This document shows, one piece after another, positions 7,920-16,991 of a DNA stretch of 64,000 nucleotides. Under the pieces are notes generated by a model, which did no database searches, was not told where the DNA came from, and worked only from the letters and a program-made list of their open reading frames with translations. Both the position numbers and the translations under genes were made by a program. Position 1 is the first letter of the stretch. Every line of letters begins with the position of its first letter. This DNA is from Limiplasma sp048370855 (lineage in GTDB: Bacteria; Bacillota; Clostridia; Christensenellales; Aristaeellaceae), in NCBI GenBank assembly GCA_048370855.1, contig DBGEOK010000107.1, positions 6,591-70,590 of the forward strand, in the 5' to 3' direction.

Positions 7920-10900
7920 ATGCAACCTTTATCAAATCCCTATGGCTGCTATGATCTGCTGGATGCCGGCGTGGCGGTCTGCCGCGCGTGGAATGGAAAA
8001 GCGGATATCCTGTACGTAAACCCCGCCATGCGCGCCGCCTTCCGGCCCGAGGAGCTGGCGCGGGCATATGAAGACGGCCCGGAGTTTCTGATCGATGAAA
8101 ACGATCGGGAGGATGCCGTGCGCGAGGCCAAGGCTGCCCTCGCGCGCCGCGAATCCTTTTCGCTGGATTGCCGCCTGGGCCGGCGGTACGGGCTGACGCG
8201 GAGGTATAAGCTCGCCGTGTCCGTGCGGCCGGAGGGTGACGGCGCGTTGCGCCTGTATGCATGCGCCGTTCCCATCGAAACGCCCGAGGACCTGGAGCGC
8301 CGCCGCGGCGTTGAACGCCTCAAGGAAGCCCTGGAAACCATGGCGGGCGGGCTTGCGATCATGCGGCAGCATCCTGACGGTTCCGTAGAGGTGGAGTATA
8401 TCAACCAAGGGCTGGCGGATATGATGCACGCCACGCGCGGGGAAATGCTGGCGCTCTATGGGCGGGACGCCTACGCGGGCGTCCATCCCGACGACAGGGA
8501 AAAGGTGCGCGCGGCGGAGCAAAGAATGCTGGAATGCGGTCGGGGAACGGCGGACTATCGGCTCAAAAACGCCGCCGGCCAATACTTTTGGGTCAACAGC
8601 ACCATGCGGATGCTGCCCCGGGAGGGCGGAGGCAAGACCATCTTTGCCTCCTATGCCAACATCGACGCGTTTATGGAGCTTCAGGCAAAGCTTTCACTCG
8701 CGCAGAAGCGCTATGAATACGCCTGGGAAACATCCTCCAGCGACCGCTGGGAATACGATATCGACCAGGATCTGCTCATTTTCAGCCCCTCGTTTTTAGA
8801 GCGGGCCAAGCGCCTGCTTCCAGGCGTCATGACCGGCGGGACTGTTAGCGTGGAGAAGCTGCTGAGCTCCGGCGCGGTGGAGCCGGAATCGCGCGGGGCC
8901 TACCGAGAGCTGCATCAGAAGCTGCGGGCGGGCGCGTCCTTTGCCGAGGACGTGATCTGCTGCAGGGACCCGGACGGCGGCGTCCGGTATTATCATATTC
9001 AGTACAGCGCCATGCCCATCCAGAGCGGGGCGCGCATCGCCATGGCGGTCTCCCGCGACGTAACCGGTCAAAAAAAGCTGGAGAAGCAATACGCGGATCT
9101 GCTCGCCCTCCGGGAGCGTGACCAGGGTTCGCAGAACTTCCTGCTGAACCTGACGCGGGACAGGTGCGCCCTGGTACGGGATGAGAACGGGCAAGAGATT
9201 TCCGGGCTGACGGACGGCGGCGTCGACGCGTTTTTTCTGCGGACGGAAGACTTTCTGGTCGGCGAGGAAAGCCGGGAGAGGCATCGGGCCCTCTGCCGCA
9301 GGGATCGGCTGCTGGAGCTTTACCGGGATGGAAAGACGGAGCAGGCGCTTTTGCTCAAGGTGACGGACCCCCGGCGCGGCAGGCCGCGCTGGATCAGCTA
9401 CCGGCTTGTTTTGGTCAGCAACCCGTCCACGGGCGACGTCATGGCCTTTGGCTCCGGCCTGGACGTGACGGAGCAGCAGCTTAACAACGAGCTGCTGGCC
9501 AAGGCGGCCTACCAGAATTTTGACTTTGTCGCCCTGGTGGATCTGGCGGACGATACCTACCGAATGGTAGGAGCCAATAACGCGCTCGAGCACCTGATTC
9601 CGCCCTCGGGCCGGTACAGCGAATGCTGCCGCCGTGTGACGGACAGCATTGTGGACCGCTCCGACCGCGATAAAAACCATGCCATGCTCCAAATTCAGCA
9701 TATTCGGGAGCATCTGGAAAAAGAGGAGCTGCTCTCCTTCAGCTTCAGCCACAAGGATGCGCGGGGAACGGCGCATGTGGCCAAAATCCAGGCATATTAT
9801 GTGGACAGGGACCTTCAAACCGTGTGCGTATGCCGCACGGACGTAACGGACGCCGTGCGCACGCAGCAGCGGCAGAAGGAGGAGCTTGCCTCCGCGCTAG
9901 AGGCGGCAAAGCAGGCCAGCGCCGCCAAGTCGGATTTTCTAAGCCGCATGAGCCATGAGATCCGCACGCCGCTCAACGCGATCCTGGGCCTTTCCTTTTT
10001 GGGCCGGGACGCGGCGGATGTTGAGCAGGCGGCGCTGTACTTTGCTAAAATTCATGCGTCGGGAGAATTTCTGCTCGGCATTATCAACGATATCCTGGAT
10101 ATGAGCCGCATCGAGAGCGGCAAGCTGGAGCTGCACGCAAGCCGCGAGCGCCGCCCGGAGGTGCTCCAATCCGTCCTGGAAATGGTCTCCGTTCCCGCCA
10201 GGGAAAAGAATATCACCCTTGCGGCGGACTTTACCCGAACCTATACCGAGTGGGTGGTCATGGACCGGCTGCGGTTTGAGCAGATTCAGGTCAACCTGCT
10301 GAACAACGCCATTAAGTTTTCCGAGCCGGGCGGGCGGGTGGAATGGACGGTTTCGGAAACGCCTGTGGACGCGGCTCGCGCGCGCATGGAGTGCCGGGTG
10401 CGCGACCATGGCGTGGGCATGAGCGAGGCGTTTCAGCAAAGGCTTTTTCAACCCTTCGAGCAGGAATACAGCCGCTTCAGCGACGGGCGGGCGGGGACCG
10501 GCCTGGGCCTGAGCATCGTCAAAAGCATCGTGGACAAGCTGGGGGGCAGCATCTCCGTGTCCAGCCAACCGGGCGCGGGAAGCGAGTTTGTGGTGGCGTT
10601 TGAACTGGAGGTCTGCCCTCCGCCGGAGACGGAGCGCGGGGCGAAAGAGGACGGGCCTTCTCTTCGGCGGCTGAAGGGCATGCGCGTGCTGGTGGCGGAG
10701 GATAACGAAACGAACGCAAAAATTACGCGGCTGATCCTGGAGCGCGTGGGCGTGGAGGTTATCGGCGCGCGGGACGGCCGCGAGGCGGTCGAGGCGTTTC
10801 AAGCGCAGGAGCGCGGCGCGGTTTCCGCCATCCTGATGGATGTGCGCATGCCCGTCATGGACGGCCTGGAGGCCGCGCGGGCCATTCGCGCCCTTGACAG

Positions 10901-11099
10901 GCCGGACGCCGCCCGCGTGCCGATTATCGCCATGACGGCGGACGCCTTTGCCAATGATAGGCTGCAAACCCGCGAGGCGGGTATGGACGCTCATCTCTCC
11001 AAGCCGGTGGAACCCCAGGCGATTTACGACGCGCTGGAGGCTCTGGCCGCTCCCGCGGCGCCTCCCGAGGGCGCCGCGGGGAGGGCCTTTCATCCGTAA
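7920..11099 (+). CDS. Hybrid sensor histidine kinase with multiple PAS domains and receiver
   Basis: A 1059-residue soluble hybrid kinase. About five PAS-like modules occupy residues 1-650; the second carries a recognisable PAS/PAC pattern ending in FASYANID and the third ends in VSRDVTGQ. The HisKA box SHEIRTPLN has His679. The HATPase domain has an N box (LLNNAIKFS) and glycine boxes DHGVGMS and GTGLGLS. The C-terminal receiver (about 920-1045) has Asp974 in LMDVRMP and the conserved KP at its end. The architecture and the linker before the H box (KQASAAKSDFLSRMSH) are very like the 806-residue kinase at 1681-4101, so the two are probably paralogues. No HPt domain or output regulator is encoded close by. 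GGAG lies 7 bases before the ATG. Confidence 0.93.
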   Translation: MQPLSNPYGCYDLLDAGVAVCRAWNGKADILYVNPAMRAAFRPEELARAYEDGPEFLIDENDREDAVREAKAALARRESFSLDCRLGRRYGLTRRYKLAVSVRPEGDGALRLYACAVPIETPEDLERRRGVERLKEALETMAGGLAIMRQHPDGSVEVEYINQGLADMMHATRGEMLALYGRDAYAGVHPDDREKVRAAEQRMLECGRGTADYRLKNAAGQYFWVNSTMRMLPREGGGKTIFASYANIDAFMELQAKLSLAQKRYEYAWETSSSDRWEYDIDQDLLIFSPSFLERAKRLLPGVMTGGTVSVEKLLSSGAVEPESRGAYRELHQKLRAGASFAEDVICCRDPDGGVRYYHIQYSAMPIQSGARIAMAVSRDVTGQKKLEKQYADLLALRERDQGSQNFLLNLTRDRCALVRDENGQEISGLTDGGVDAFFLRTEDFLVGEESRERHRALCRRDRLLELYRDGKTEQALLLKVTDPRRGRPRWISYRLVLVSNPSTGDVMAFGSGLDVTEQQLNNELLAKAAYQNFDFVALVDLADDTYRMVGANNALEHLIPPSGRYSECCRRVTDSIVDRSDRDKNHAMLQIQHIREHLEKEELLSFSFSHKDARGTAHVAKIQAYYVDRDLQTVCVCRTDVTDAVRTQQRQKEELASALEAAKQASAAKSDFLSRMSHEIRTPLNAILGLSFLGRDAADVEQAALYFAKIHASGEFLLGIINDILDMSRIESGKLELHASRERRPEVLQSVLEMVSVPAREKNITLAADFTRTYTEWVVMDRLRFEQIQVNLLNNAIKFSEPGGRVEWTVSETPVDAARARMECRVRDHGVGMSEAFQQRLFQPFEQEYSRFSDGRAGTGLGLSIVKSIVDKLGGSISVSSQPGAGSEFVVAFELEVCPPPETERGAKEDGPSLRRLKGMRVLVAEDNETNAKITRLILERVGVEVIGARDGREAVEAFQAQERGAVSAILMDVRMPVMDGLEAARAIRALDRPDAARVPIIAMTADAFANDRLQTREAGMDAHLSKPVEPQAIYDALEALAAPAAPPEGAAGRAFHP

Positions 11100-11126
11100 A
11101 TGCCACGAATTGCTGTTGAGAAAGCC

Positions 11127-11154
11127 TTGACAGCCTCCTCTTTGGGTTTATAAT
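11127..11154 (+). promoter_or_regulatory. Consensus sigma-A promoter for the aminotransferase
   Basis: TTGACA (11127-11132) and TATAAT (11149-11154), both perfect, with a 16-base spacer. The leader to the start at 11221 is about 60 bases and shows no T-box or long terminator hairpin. Confidence 0.85.
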
Positions 11155-11220
11155 AGGGGATAGCGCCAAGCGCTGAGAATCTTGCTTTCATGCGGATGCA
11201 GGAGAATGAGGAGGACGAAA

Positions 11221-12291
11221 ATGAAAATACAAATGAATTTATCCCAAAACCTCAAAGCAAAGCCCACCGATGAAAGCAAGCTTGGATTTGGACATGTTTT
11301 TACCGACCACATGCTGATGATCGACTATACCGAGGGGCAGGGCTGGCACGACGCGCGCGTGGTTCCCTACGGCAACCTGTCGCTGGACCCTGCCTGCCAG
11401 GTGCTTCATTACGGCCAGGAGATTTTCGAGGGCCTGAAATGCTATCGGACGCCCGAGGGGGCGTTCAACCTGTTTCGGCCTCAGGCAAACTTCGAGCGGA
11501 TGAACCGCTCGGCGGAGCGCATGGGCATGGCGAAGCTACCCGTAGAGGACGCGATGGACGGGCTGATGGCGCTGCTTTCCGTGGATAAGGAATGGACGCC
11601 GCGCCGGGAGGGCGCCTCGCTCTATATCCGTCCCACGATGATTGCGCTGGACGCGCACCTGGGCGTATCGGCCTCCAAAACCTACTTGTTTTATATCATC
11701 CTTTCGCCCTCGGGCGCGTATTATGCTTCGGGCCTCGCGCCCGTGGGCATCTACGTGGAGGATGCGCTGGTGCGCGCCGTGCGCGGCGGCGTGGGCTTTG
11801 CCAAGACCGGCGGCAACTATGCCGCGAGCATTCTGGCCGGCGTAAACGCCAAGCTGAACGGCTATGCGCAGGTCCTTTGGCTGGACGGCGTGGAGCAGCG
11901 CTACATTGAAGAAGTCGGCGCGATGAATATGATGTTTGTCTACGCCGGTCAGAAAATCGTCACGCCCGCGCTCAACGGCAGCATTCTGCCCGGTATCACG
12001 CGTGACAGCGTGCTGAGGCTTGGCCGCGAGCTTGGCTATGAAACCGAGGAGACGCGCATGGAGATTCATGACGTGATCGCGGAAATCAAGGCGGGCCGGA
12101 TTACCGAGGCGTTCGGTACGGGTACCGCGGCGGTCGTTTCCCCGGTCAACAAGATCTGCTTCAAGGGCGAGGAAATCGGCATTGGAGACGGCGGCATCGG
12201 CAAGGTGACGATGCGGCTGTACGATACCCTGACGGGGATTCAATTTGGCAAGCTTGACGATCCCATGGGGTGGATCGTCAAGGTGAAGTAA
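11221..12291 (+). CDS. ilvE: Branched-chain amino acid aminotransferase
   Basis: A 356-residue fold-type IV PLP enzyme. It interconverts leucine, isoleucine and valine with their 2-oxo acids using 2-oxoglutarate/glutamate. The internal aldimine lysine is Lys195 in GFAKTGGNYAAS. Other hallmarks are LHYGQEIFEGLKCYR near the N-terminus, EVGAMNMMFV (the EAGTMNIF equivalent), LPGITRDS, and FGTGTAAVVSP. Length and motifs fit the eukaryotic/Bacillus-type BCAT group rather than the shorter E. coli type. The ATG at 11221 follows GAGGAGG; a more distal in-frame start at 11182 would add residues unlike the family. It is transcribed from a perfect promoter and appears separate from other ilv or leu genes. 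Confidence 0.95.
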   Translation: MKIQMNLSQNLKAKPTDESKLGFGHVFTDHMLMIDYTEGQGWHDARVVPYGNLSLDPACQVLHYGQEIFEGLKCYRTPEGAFNLFRPQANFERMNRSAERMGMAKLPVEDAMDGLMALLSVDKEWTPRREGASLYIRPTMIALDAHLGVSASKTYLFYIILSPSGAYYASGLAPVGIYVEDALVRAVRGGVGFAKTGGNYAASILAGVNAKLNGYAQVLWLDGVEQRYIEEVGAMNMMFVYAGQKIVTPALNGSILPGITRDSVLRLGRELGYETEETRMEIHDVIAEIKAGRITEAFGTGTAAVVSPVNKICFKGEEIGIGDGGIGKVTMRLYDTLTGIQFGKLDDPMGWIVKVK

Positions 12292-12326
12292 GAGGCGCTT
12301 CATTAATAGCGAAAGGAGGTCGCCGT

Positions 12327-13370
12327 GTGCTGAGAGAGGTGGCCGTACATGCGGATTGGTGCGAAATGACCATGAGCATGATGCGTGAAAAACAATTTGA
12401 GGCTTGCGAGCGACGGCTTTTCGCCCATCCGGGGGTTTGCCTGTTTTCTGAGGAGGCGACGGAGGCGGACGCGCAAGCGCTGCTGGCGGGTTCGTTTGAC
12501 GATGTGCGGGGCGCGAGCCAGAGAACGCTGACGACGCTGGAGCAATTGAGGGAAACGGTGCTGAACCGCCTGCCTGTGGAAGCGCTGTGCCTGAGCGGCG
12601 GAGAGGTGCAGCTTCTTGAAAAGCTGCTGATAAACGAGGGCAGCCTGCTTTTGGGCGACTGGGACGACATCGGCGCGGCGGAAGCGCTCGTCAGCCGGCT
12701 GTGGTGCAGCTTCCGCGCCGAGGGGGACGCGTGGATGCTCGAGCTGCCCGGCGCGCTCCAGGAGCCGTTGCTTACGGCGCTCAACGCAAACGAGGCCGCG
12801 GCGATGCGCGAGCGCCTGTTCCGCTACGACGCTACCATTCACGGGCTGCTGTACATCGCCGGGCTTCTGCATTCCGGCCAGCCCATCGGCTTTTTTATGC
12901 ATGACGTAATGCGGCGCGAGGATTCGCTTGCGATGGAAATCGCCCGCAGGTATTTGCAGGCGTCGTTCGAGTATGTCACGGACGCCAACGGGGACTTGAT
13001 CCTGCTGCACCCCGGCTTGGCCGATCCCTACCGGCTGGTAAGCCATAGATCCGCGGACGGCATTTTTACGCTCGAGCTTACGCAAGAGATGATCGCGGGC
13101 GGGATGAACGGCATCTTTCCCGAGGAGGAGCCGCTGCATGAGGCGATGTGCGGCGCGCTGCATGGCGCGCTCCGGCCTGACTACGACGTGGCCGAGGCCG
13201 CGGAGGATTTGCGCATGCTGGCCAAGCAGGGCGTCGGCCTTCAGGAGCTTGAAAGCGTGATGGCTTCCATGCTGGCGGTGATGCCGACCCAGGCCATGCA
13301 CAGCGCGCTGGAGCGGATTTATCAGTGTACGCCGCACTGGATGGGGCTTAGGGCCGCTCTGGTGCATTGA
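12327..13370 (+). CDS. Conserved-looking protein of unknown function, 347 residues
   Basis: I do not recognise this protein. It starts at GTG 12327, six bases after a perfect AAAGGAGGT. It is acidic and largely helical by composition, with a hydrophobic stretch near GLLYIAGLLHSGQPIGFF and repeated acidic Ala/Leu-rich helices; no signal peptide or catalytic motif stands out. Its stop overlaps the next start by one base (TGATG), so it is translationally coupled to the pseudouridine synthase at 13370. That coupling and the 35-base gap from ilvE place it in a possible housekeeping operon. The coupling, strong ribosome site and uninterrupted codon usage argue that it is real. Confidence 0.75.
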   Translation: MLREVAVHADWCEMTMSMMREKQFEACERRLFAHPGVCLFSEEATEADAQALLAGSFDDVRGASQRTLTTLEQLRETVLNRLPVEALCLSGGEVQLLEKLLINEGSLLLGDWDDIGAAEALVSRLWCSFRAEGDAWMLELPGALQEPLLTALNANEAAAMRERLFRYDATIHGLLYIAGLLHSGQPIGFFMHDVMRREDSLAMEIARRYLQASFEYVTDANGDLILLHPGLADPYRLVSHRSADGIFTLELTQEMIAGGMNGIFPEEEPLHEAMCGALHGALRPDYDVAEAAEDLRMLAKQGVGLQELESVMASMLAVMPTQAMHSALERIYQCTPHWMGLRAALVH

Positions 13371-14239
13371 TGAAGCTTTATACCTTTACCATTCCCCAGG
13401 ACGCTTTGGATGGAAGGCTGATGCCCTACGCCGGGCGAATGCTTCCCGAGCTGCCGGAATACGCGGTGCGGGAGGCGTTTGACAAGCGGGATGTCAAGGT
13501 GAACGGGAGGCGCGTCGGACGCGACGCCCGCGTGGAACCCGGGGCGGAGGTCGCGCTGTACGCGCGGGAGGTCCCGGTCCGTTCGCCGCTTCGCATCGCC
13601 TATGCCGACGAAAACGTGCTGGCGGTCGTCAAGCCGGCCGGCGTTAGCTGCGAGCGGGACCCAAAGGGCGGTAAAACGGTGACGGAGCTTGCGCGCGACG
13701 CGCTGCTGGCCCTTCAGCCGGACGCGCGGGAGCCTTTGCTGTGTCATCGGCTGGACAACCAGACGGACGGGCTGCTGCTGCTGGCCAGGCATGAAAAGGC
13801 GCAAGCCGCGCTGGAACGCGCGTTTCGTGAAAGATTGGTGCACAAGACCTATATTTGCGTGGTGAAGGGGACTCCCGAGCCGGCTCATCGGGTGCTGCAC
13901 GCCTTTTTGCGTAAGGACGCAAAGCATGCGCGCGTGTTTATCCTTCCGCGTGAGGAACGCGGCGCGCTGCCTGTGGTGACCGAATATACGGTGCTGGAGA
14001 AGGGGGAGTGCGCCCGCCTTCAAATTGCGCTGCATACGGGGCGCACGCATCAGATTCGCGCGCATCTGGCGTCCATCGGGCATCCCCTGCTGGGGGACGA
14101 CCTTTATGGCGACCGCGCCTTCAACAGGCTGCACAGAGCCTCCAGGCTCCTGCTGTCCGCCACGGGGCTTTCCTTCTCCCTGCGGGGAGAGCTGGAATAT
14201 TTGAATGAAAAGGAATTTACATACCGACCGGAGTTTTAA
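13370..14239 (+). CDS. RluA-family pseudouridine synthase
   Basis: A 289-residue enzyme that isomerises specific uridines in rRNA or tRNA to pseudouridine. An S4-like RNA-binding region occupies about residues 20-75 (VREAFDKRDVKVNGRRVGRD), followed by the catalytic domain. The active-site aspartate is Asp129 in HRLDNQTDGLLL (family motif HRLDxxTSG), with KTYICVVKG and the C-terminal GRTHQIRAHLASIGHPLLGD also present. The RluA group includes RluA, RluC, RluD and clostridial paralogues; the target base cannot be assigned. The start overlaps the upstream stop as TGATG, so translation is coupled to the unknown gene before it. Confidence 0.92.
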   Translation: MKLYTFTIPQDALDGRLMPYAGRMLPELPEYAVREAFDKRDVKVNGRRVGRDARVEPGAEVALYAREVPVRSPLRIAYADENVLAVVKPAGVSCERDPKGGKTVTELARDALLALQPDAREPLLCHRLDNQTDGLLLLARHEKAQAALERAFRERLVHKTYICVVKGTPEPAHRVLHAFLRKDAKHARVFILPREERGALPVVTEYTVLEKGECARLQIALHTGRTHQIRAHLASIGHPLLGDDLYGDRAFNRLHRASRLLLSATGLSFSLRGELEYLNEKEFTYRPEF

Positions 14240-14251
14240 TAGGAGAGGCAA

Positions 14252-15076
14252 ATGAATACGAATGAAATCAGGCTGATTGCCATGGATATGGACGGTACGC
14301 TGCTGAATTCCGAGCAGCAAATCAGCCCGGAAAACCTGTCCGCCCTGCGGGAAGCGCGCGCGCGGGGGGTGAGGATGGCCTTCTGCAGCGGTCGCCTGCC
14401 CGGAGACGCGGGGCTGTTTGCCGTTTCCGCAGGGCTTGCGGACTGCGCGATCCTTTCCCTTAACGGCGCGTATTGCCAGGAGCGCCCGATGGGGGAAGCA
14501 TACGAAAACCACACGCTGCCGGACCGTGCGCTTACTGAATGCGTCGCGCTGCTGTCCGCCGAGGGCGTGGCGTTCGGCTGCTTCGCGCAGAACCGACAGG
14601 TGACCTTTCACGCCGCGGGGCGGGAGGGGGACCGGTGGGGCGGCCATATGCGGGGCGAGGGAGCGCCGGAATACCTGTATGGCATGGACGCGCTGAACCG
14701 CGTGCGCGGCGACGGCGTCAACAAGCTCGTCTGCCTGGGCGAAAGCGAGAAACGGCTCGCCTGCTTGCGAAAGCGGCTGGAGGCCGTGAAGGGAATCGCC
14801 GTAACCAGCTCCTGGGCGCTGAACCTGGAGCTGATGCCGGAGGGCGTGGACAAGGGAACCGCCGTGCTGGGGCTTGCGAAGCGCCTGGGATTGGAGGCTT
14901 CCTCCGTCATGGCCCTGGGCGACTATGACAACGACGTGCCGATGATCGCCCGTTCGGGCCTGGGCGTTGCCATGGGGAACGCGCCCGGGCGCGTCAGGCG
15001 CGCGGCCAGGCACGTGACCCTTACCAACGATGAAGACGGCGTGGCGGCGGCGATAAAGCGCTTCGTATTGACGTAA
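14252..15076 (+). CDS. Cof-type HAD-superfamily phosphatase
   Basis: A 274-residue haloacid-dehalogenase hydrolase of the Cof (type IIB) group. Motif I is MDMDGTLL (the nucleophile is the first Asp, the acid/base the second), motif II is the Ser in FCSGR, motif III is the Lys in GVDKGTA, and motif IV is GDYDNDVPM. The cap domain lies between motifs II and III, as expected. These enzymes dephosphorylate small phosphorylated metabolites such as sugar phosphates or flavin precursors; the substrate here is unknown. It begins 12 bases after the pseudouridine synthase with GGAGAGG as ribosome site, so it is probably in the same transcript. Confidence 0.92.
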   Translation: MNTNEIRLIAMDMDGTLLNSEQQISPENLSALREARARGVRMAFCSGRLPGDAGLFAVSAGLADCAILSLNGAYCQERPMGEAYENHTLPDRALTECVALLSAEGVAFGCFAQNRQVTFHAAGREGDRWGGHMRGEGAPEYLYGMDALNRVRGDGVNKLVCLGESEKRLACLRKRLEAVKGIAVTSSWALNLELMPEGVDKGTAVLGLAKRLGLEASSVMALGDYDNDVPMIARSGLGVAMGNAPGRVRRAARHVTLTNDEDGVAAAIKRFVLT

Positions 15077-15143
15077 CCGGTCGGACGCCCGAAGCGGCGA
15101 ACCATACAAACGACCCCCTTTTGAGGATGGAGGACATTTGCAT

Positions 15144-16991
15144 ATGAAACAGAATCTGCGGGCGCTATGGGCGCTCGTGAGGGAAAACCGCGCGCTGTAT
15201 GTGAGCGCTGTTTTCTGCACGCTGGTTACGGTGGTCATCGGCTTTCTGACGCCGCTGGTCTTTTCCGAAACCATTGACGTAATCCTCGCGGACGGGCAAA
15301 GCTTTTTGCCCGCCTGGCTGCGCGCGCCCGTTTCCGCCATGGGCGGGCGCGTGTTTCTTCGGTCGCATTTCTGGCTGGTCGCGCTGCTTCTGGTGGCGCT
15401 CAACGTAGTCAACGGCGTCTTTTCGTACTATAAGGAGCGCAATACTGCCGTAGCGGGCGAAAACATTGCCAAAAGCCTGCGGGAGCGGCTGTACCGGCAG
15501 TTGAGCTATATGTCGTTCAGCTATCACACGCATGCCGAAACCGGCGACCTGATCCAGCGCTGTACCAGCGACGTGGAAACGGTGCGGCGCTTCCTGTCCG
15601 TCCAGCTTGTGGAAGCGGTCCGCGCGGTGCTGATGACCGTGATCGCGTTTTTCATCCTGTTTGGCCGCAATGTGGAAATCGCGCTTTACAGCCTCATTCT
15701 GGTGCCGCTTATGTTCATTGCCTCCTATATCTTTTTTCAAAAAATTACGCGAAGCTTCCAGCTAAGCGACGAGAGCGAGGGCAGGATGAGCGCCGTCCTG
15801 CAGGAAAACCTGACCGGCGTGCGCGTGGTGCGCGCCTTTGGCATGCAGCAGCGCGAGGTGGAGAAGTTTGACGGCGCCAGCCGGGATTTCCGCAAAAAGA
15901 CGTTCAAGCTTTACACCTACCTCGCGGTATATTGGGGCAGCATGGACTGCGTGACCATGCTCCAAATTATGATTACGCTGCTGGTGTGCGTGCTGAAGGC
16001 GATTGCGGGCGAGATTACCGTGGGCACGCTCGTGGTGTTCACCAGCTATATCTCCATGCTGCTCTACCCCATCCGGCAGCTCGGGCGTATCTTGAGCGAC
16101 GGCGGCAAGAGTGTGGTCGCGCTTGGGCGTATCCGGGACATTTTGGACCGGGAAGCCGAGGAGGCGGAGGAGGGCGCGCTTTGCCCGCCGCTGAACGGGG
16201 ATATCGTGTTCGATCACGTTTCGTTCGGCTATGAGGAGGGCAACGAAGTGCTGCGCGACCTGTGCCTGACCATTCCCGCGGGTAAAACCGTCGCGCTCCT
16301 GGGTAATACCGGCAGCGGCAAGAGCACCGTGGTACATCTGCTCCAAAGGCTGATCGCGCCCACAGCCGGTAAGATCACCATCGGCGGCGTGGATATTCAG
16401 CGCATTGACCGCAAATACCTGCGCGCCCATGTAGGGCTGATGCTTCAGGAGCCGTTTCTCTATGGCCGCACAGTGATGGGCAACCTGTCCATCGCCGTGC
16501 CGGACGCGCCGGAAAGCCGCGTGATGGAGATGAGCCGCATCGCTCACGCGGACGGCTTCATCCGGGAGTTTGAAAACGGCTACGAAACCATGATTGGCGA
16601 GCGGGGCGTGACGCTTTCCGGCGGCCAGCGCCAGCGCGTGGCCATTGCGCGCACGCTGCTCAAGGACAACCAAATCCTGATCTTCGACGACAGCCTTTCC
16701 GCGGTGGATATGCAGACGGATCGCGCCATCCGCGAGGAGCTGCGTCAATCGCGCGGGGGAGTGACCACCATCATCATCAGCCACCGCGTCAATACCCTCT
16801 GTGAGGCGGACCGGATTTTTGTGCTGGAAAACGGGAGGCTTTCCGACGAGGGCACGCACGAGGAGCTGACGCGCCGCGAGGGGCTTTACCGGCAAATCTT
16901 CTCCATCCAGTCCGCCCTGGAGGACGATCTGCAAAAGAGCCGCGAGGCGGTCGCAAAGGAGGAGTCCGCATGCAGGGACATGAAGAAATAG
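15144..16991 (+). CDS. ABC exporter half-transporter, subunit with degenerate Walker B
   Basis: A 615-residue type IV ABC half-transporter: a six-helix membrane domain (about 1-320) followed by a nucleotide-binding domain. Walker A is GNTGSGKST (Lys393), the signature LSGGQRQ is intact, and Walker B is LIFDDSLSAVD, so the catalytic glutamate position holds Asp516. This is the pattern of the non-hydrolysing side of heterodimeric exporters such as BmrCD, LmrCD and TM287/288. The partner gene at 16970 overlaps its 3' end by 22 bases. ATG 15144 is chosen because GGAGG at 15128-15132 is well spaced; a TTG at 15138 is closer than usual. Substrate unknown, probably a drug, lipid or peptide. Confidence 0.93.
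   Translation: MKQNLRALWALVRENRALYVSAVFCTLVTVVIGFLTPLVFSETIDVILADGQSFLPAWLRAPVSAMGGRVFLRSHFWLVALLLVALNVVNGVFSYYKERNTAVAGENIAKSLRERLYRQLSYMSFSYHTHAETGDLIQRCTSDVETVRRFLSVQLVEAVRAVLMTVIAFFILFGRNVEIALYSLILVPLMFIASYIFFQKITRSFQLSDESEGRMSAVLQENLTGVRVVRAFGMQQREVEKFDGASRDFRKKTFKLYTYLAVYWGSMDCVTMLQIMITLLVCVLKAIAGEITVGTLVVFTSYISMLLYPIRQLGRILSDGGKSVVALGRIRDILDREAEEAEEGALCPPLNGDIVFDHVSFGYEEGNEVLRDLCLTIPAGKTVALLGNTGSGKSTVVHLLQRLIAPTAGKITIGGVDIQRIDRKYLRAHVGLMLQEPFLYGRTVMGNLSIAVPDAPESRVMEMSRIAHADGFIREFENGYETMIGERGVTLSGGQRQRVAIARTLLKDNQILIFDDSLSAVDMQTDRAIREELRQSRGGVTTIIISHRVNTLCEADRIFVLENGRLSDEGTHEELTRREGLYRQIFSIQSALEDDLQKSREAVAKEESACRDMKK

Noticed and set aside
13322..15412. A 696-residue minus-strand open frame and many other long antisense frames
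   Set aside because: GC-rich codon use in the genuine plus-strand genes leaves antisense frames open; no family motifs or ribosome sites.
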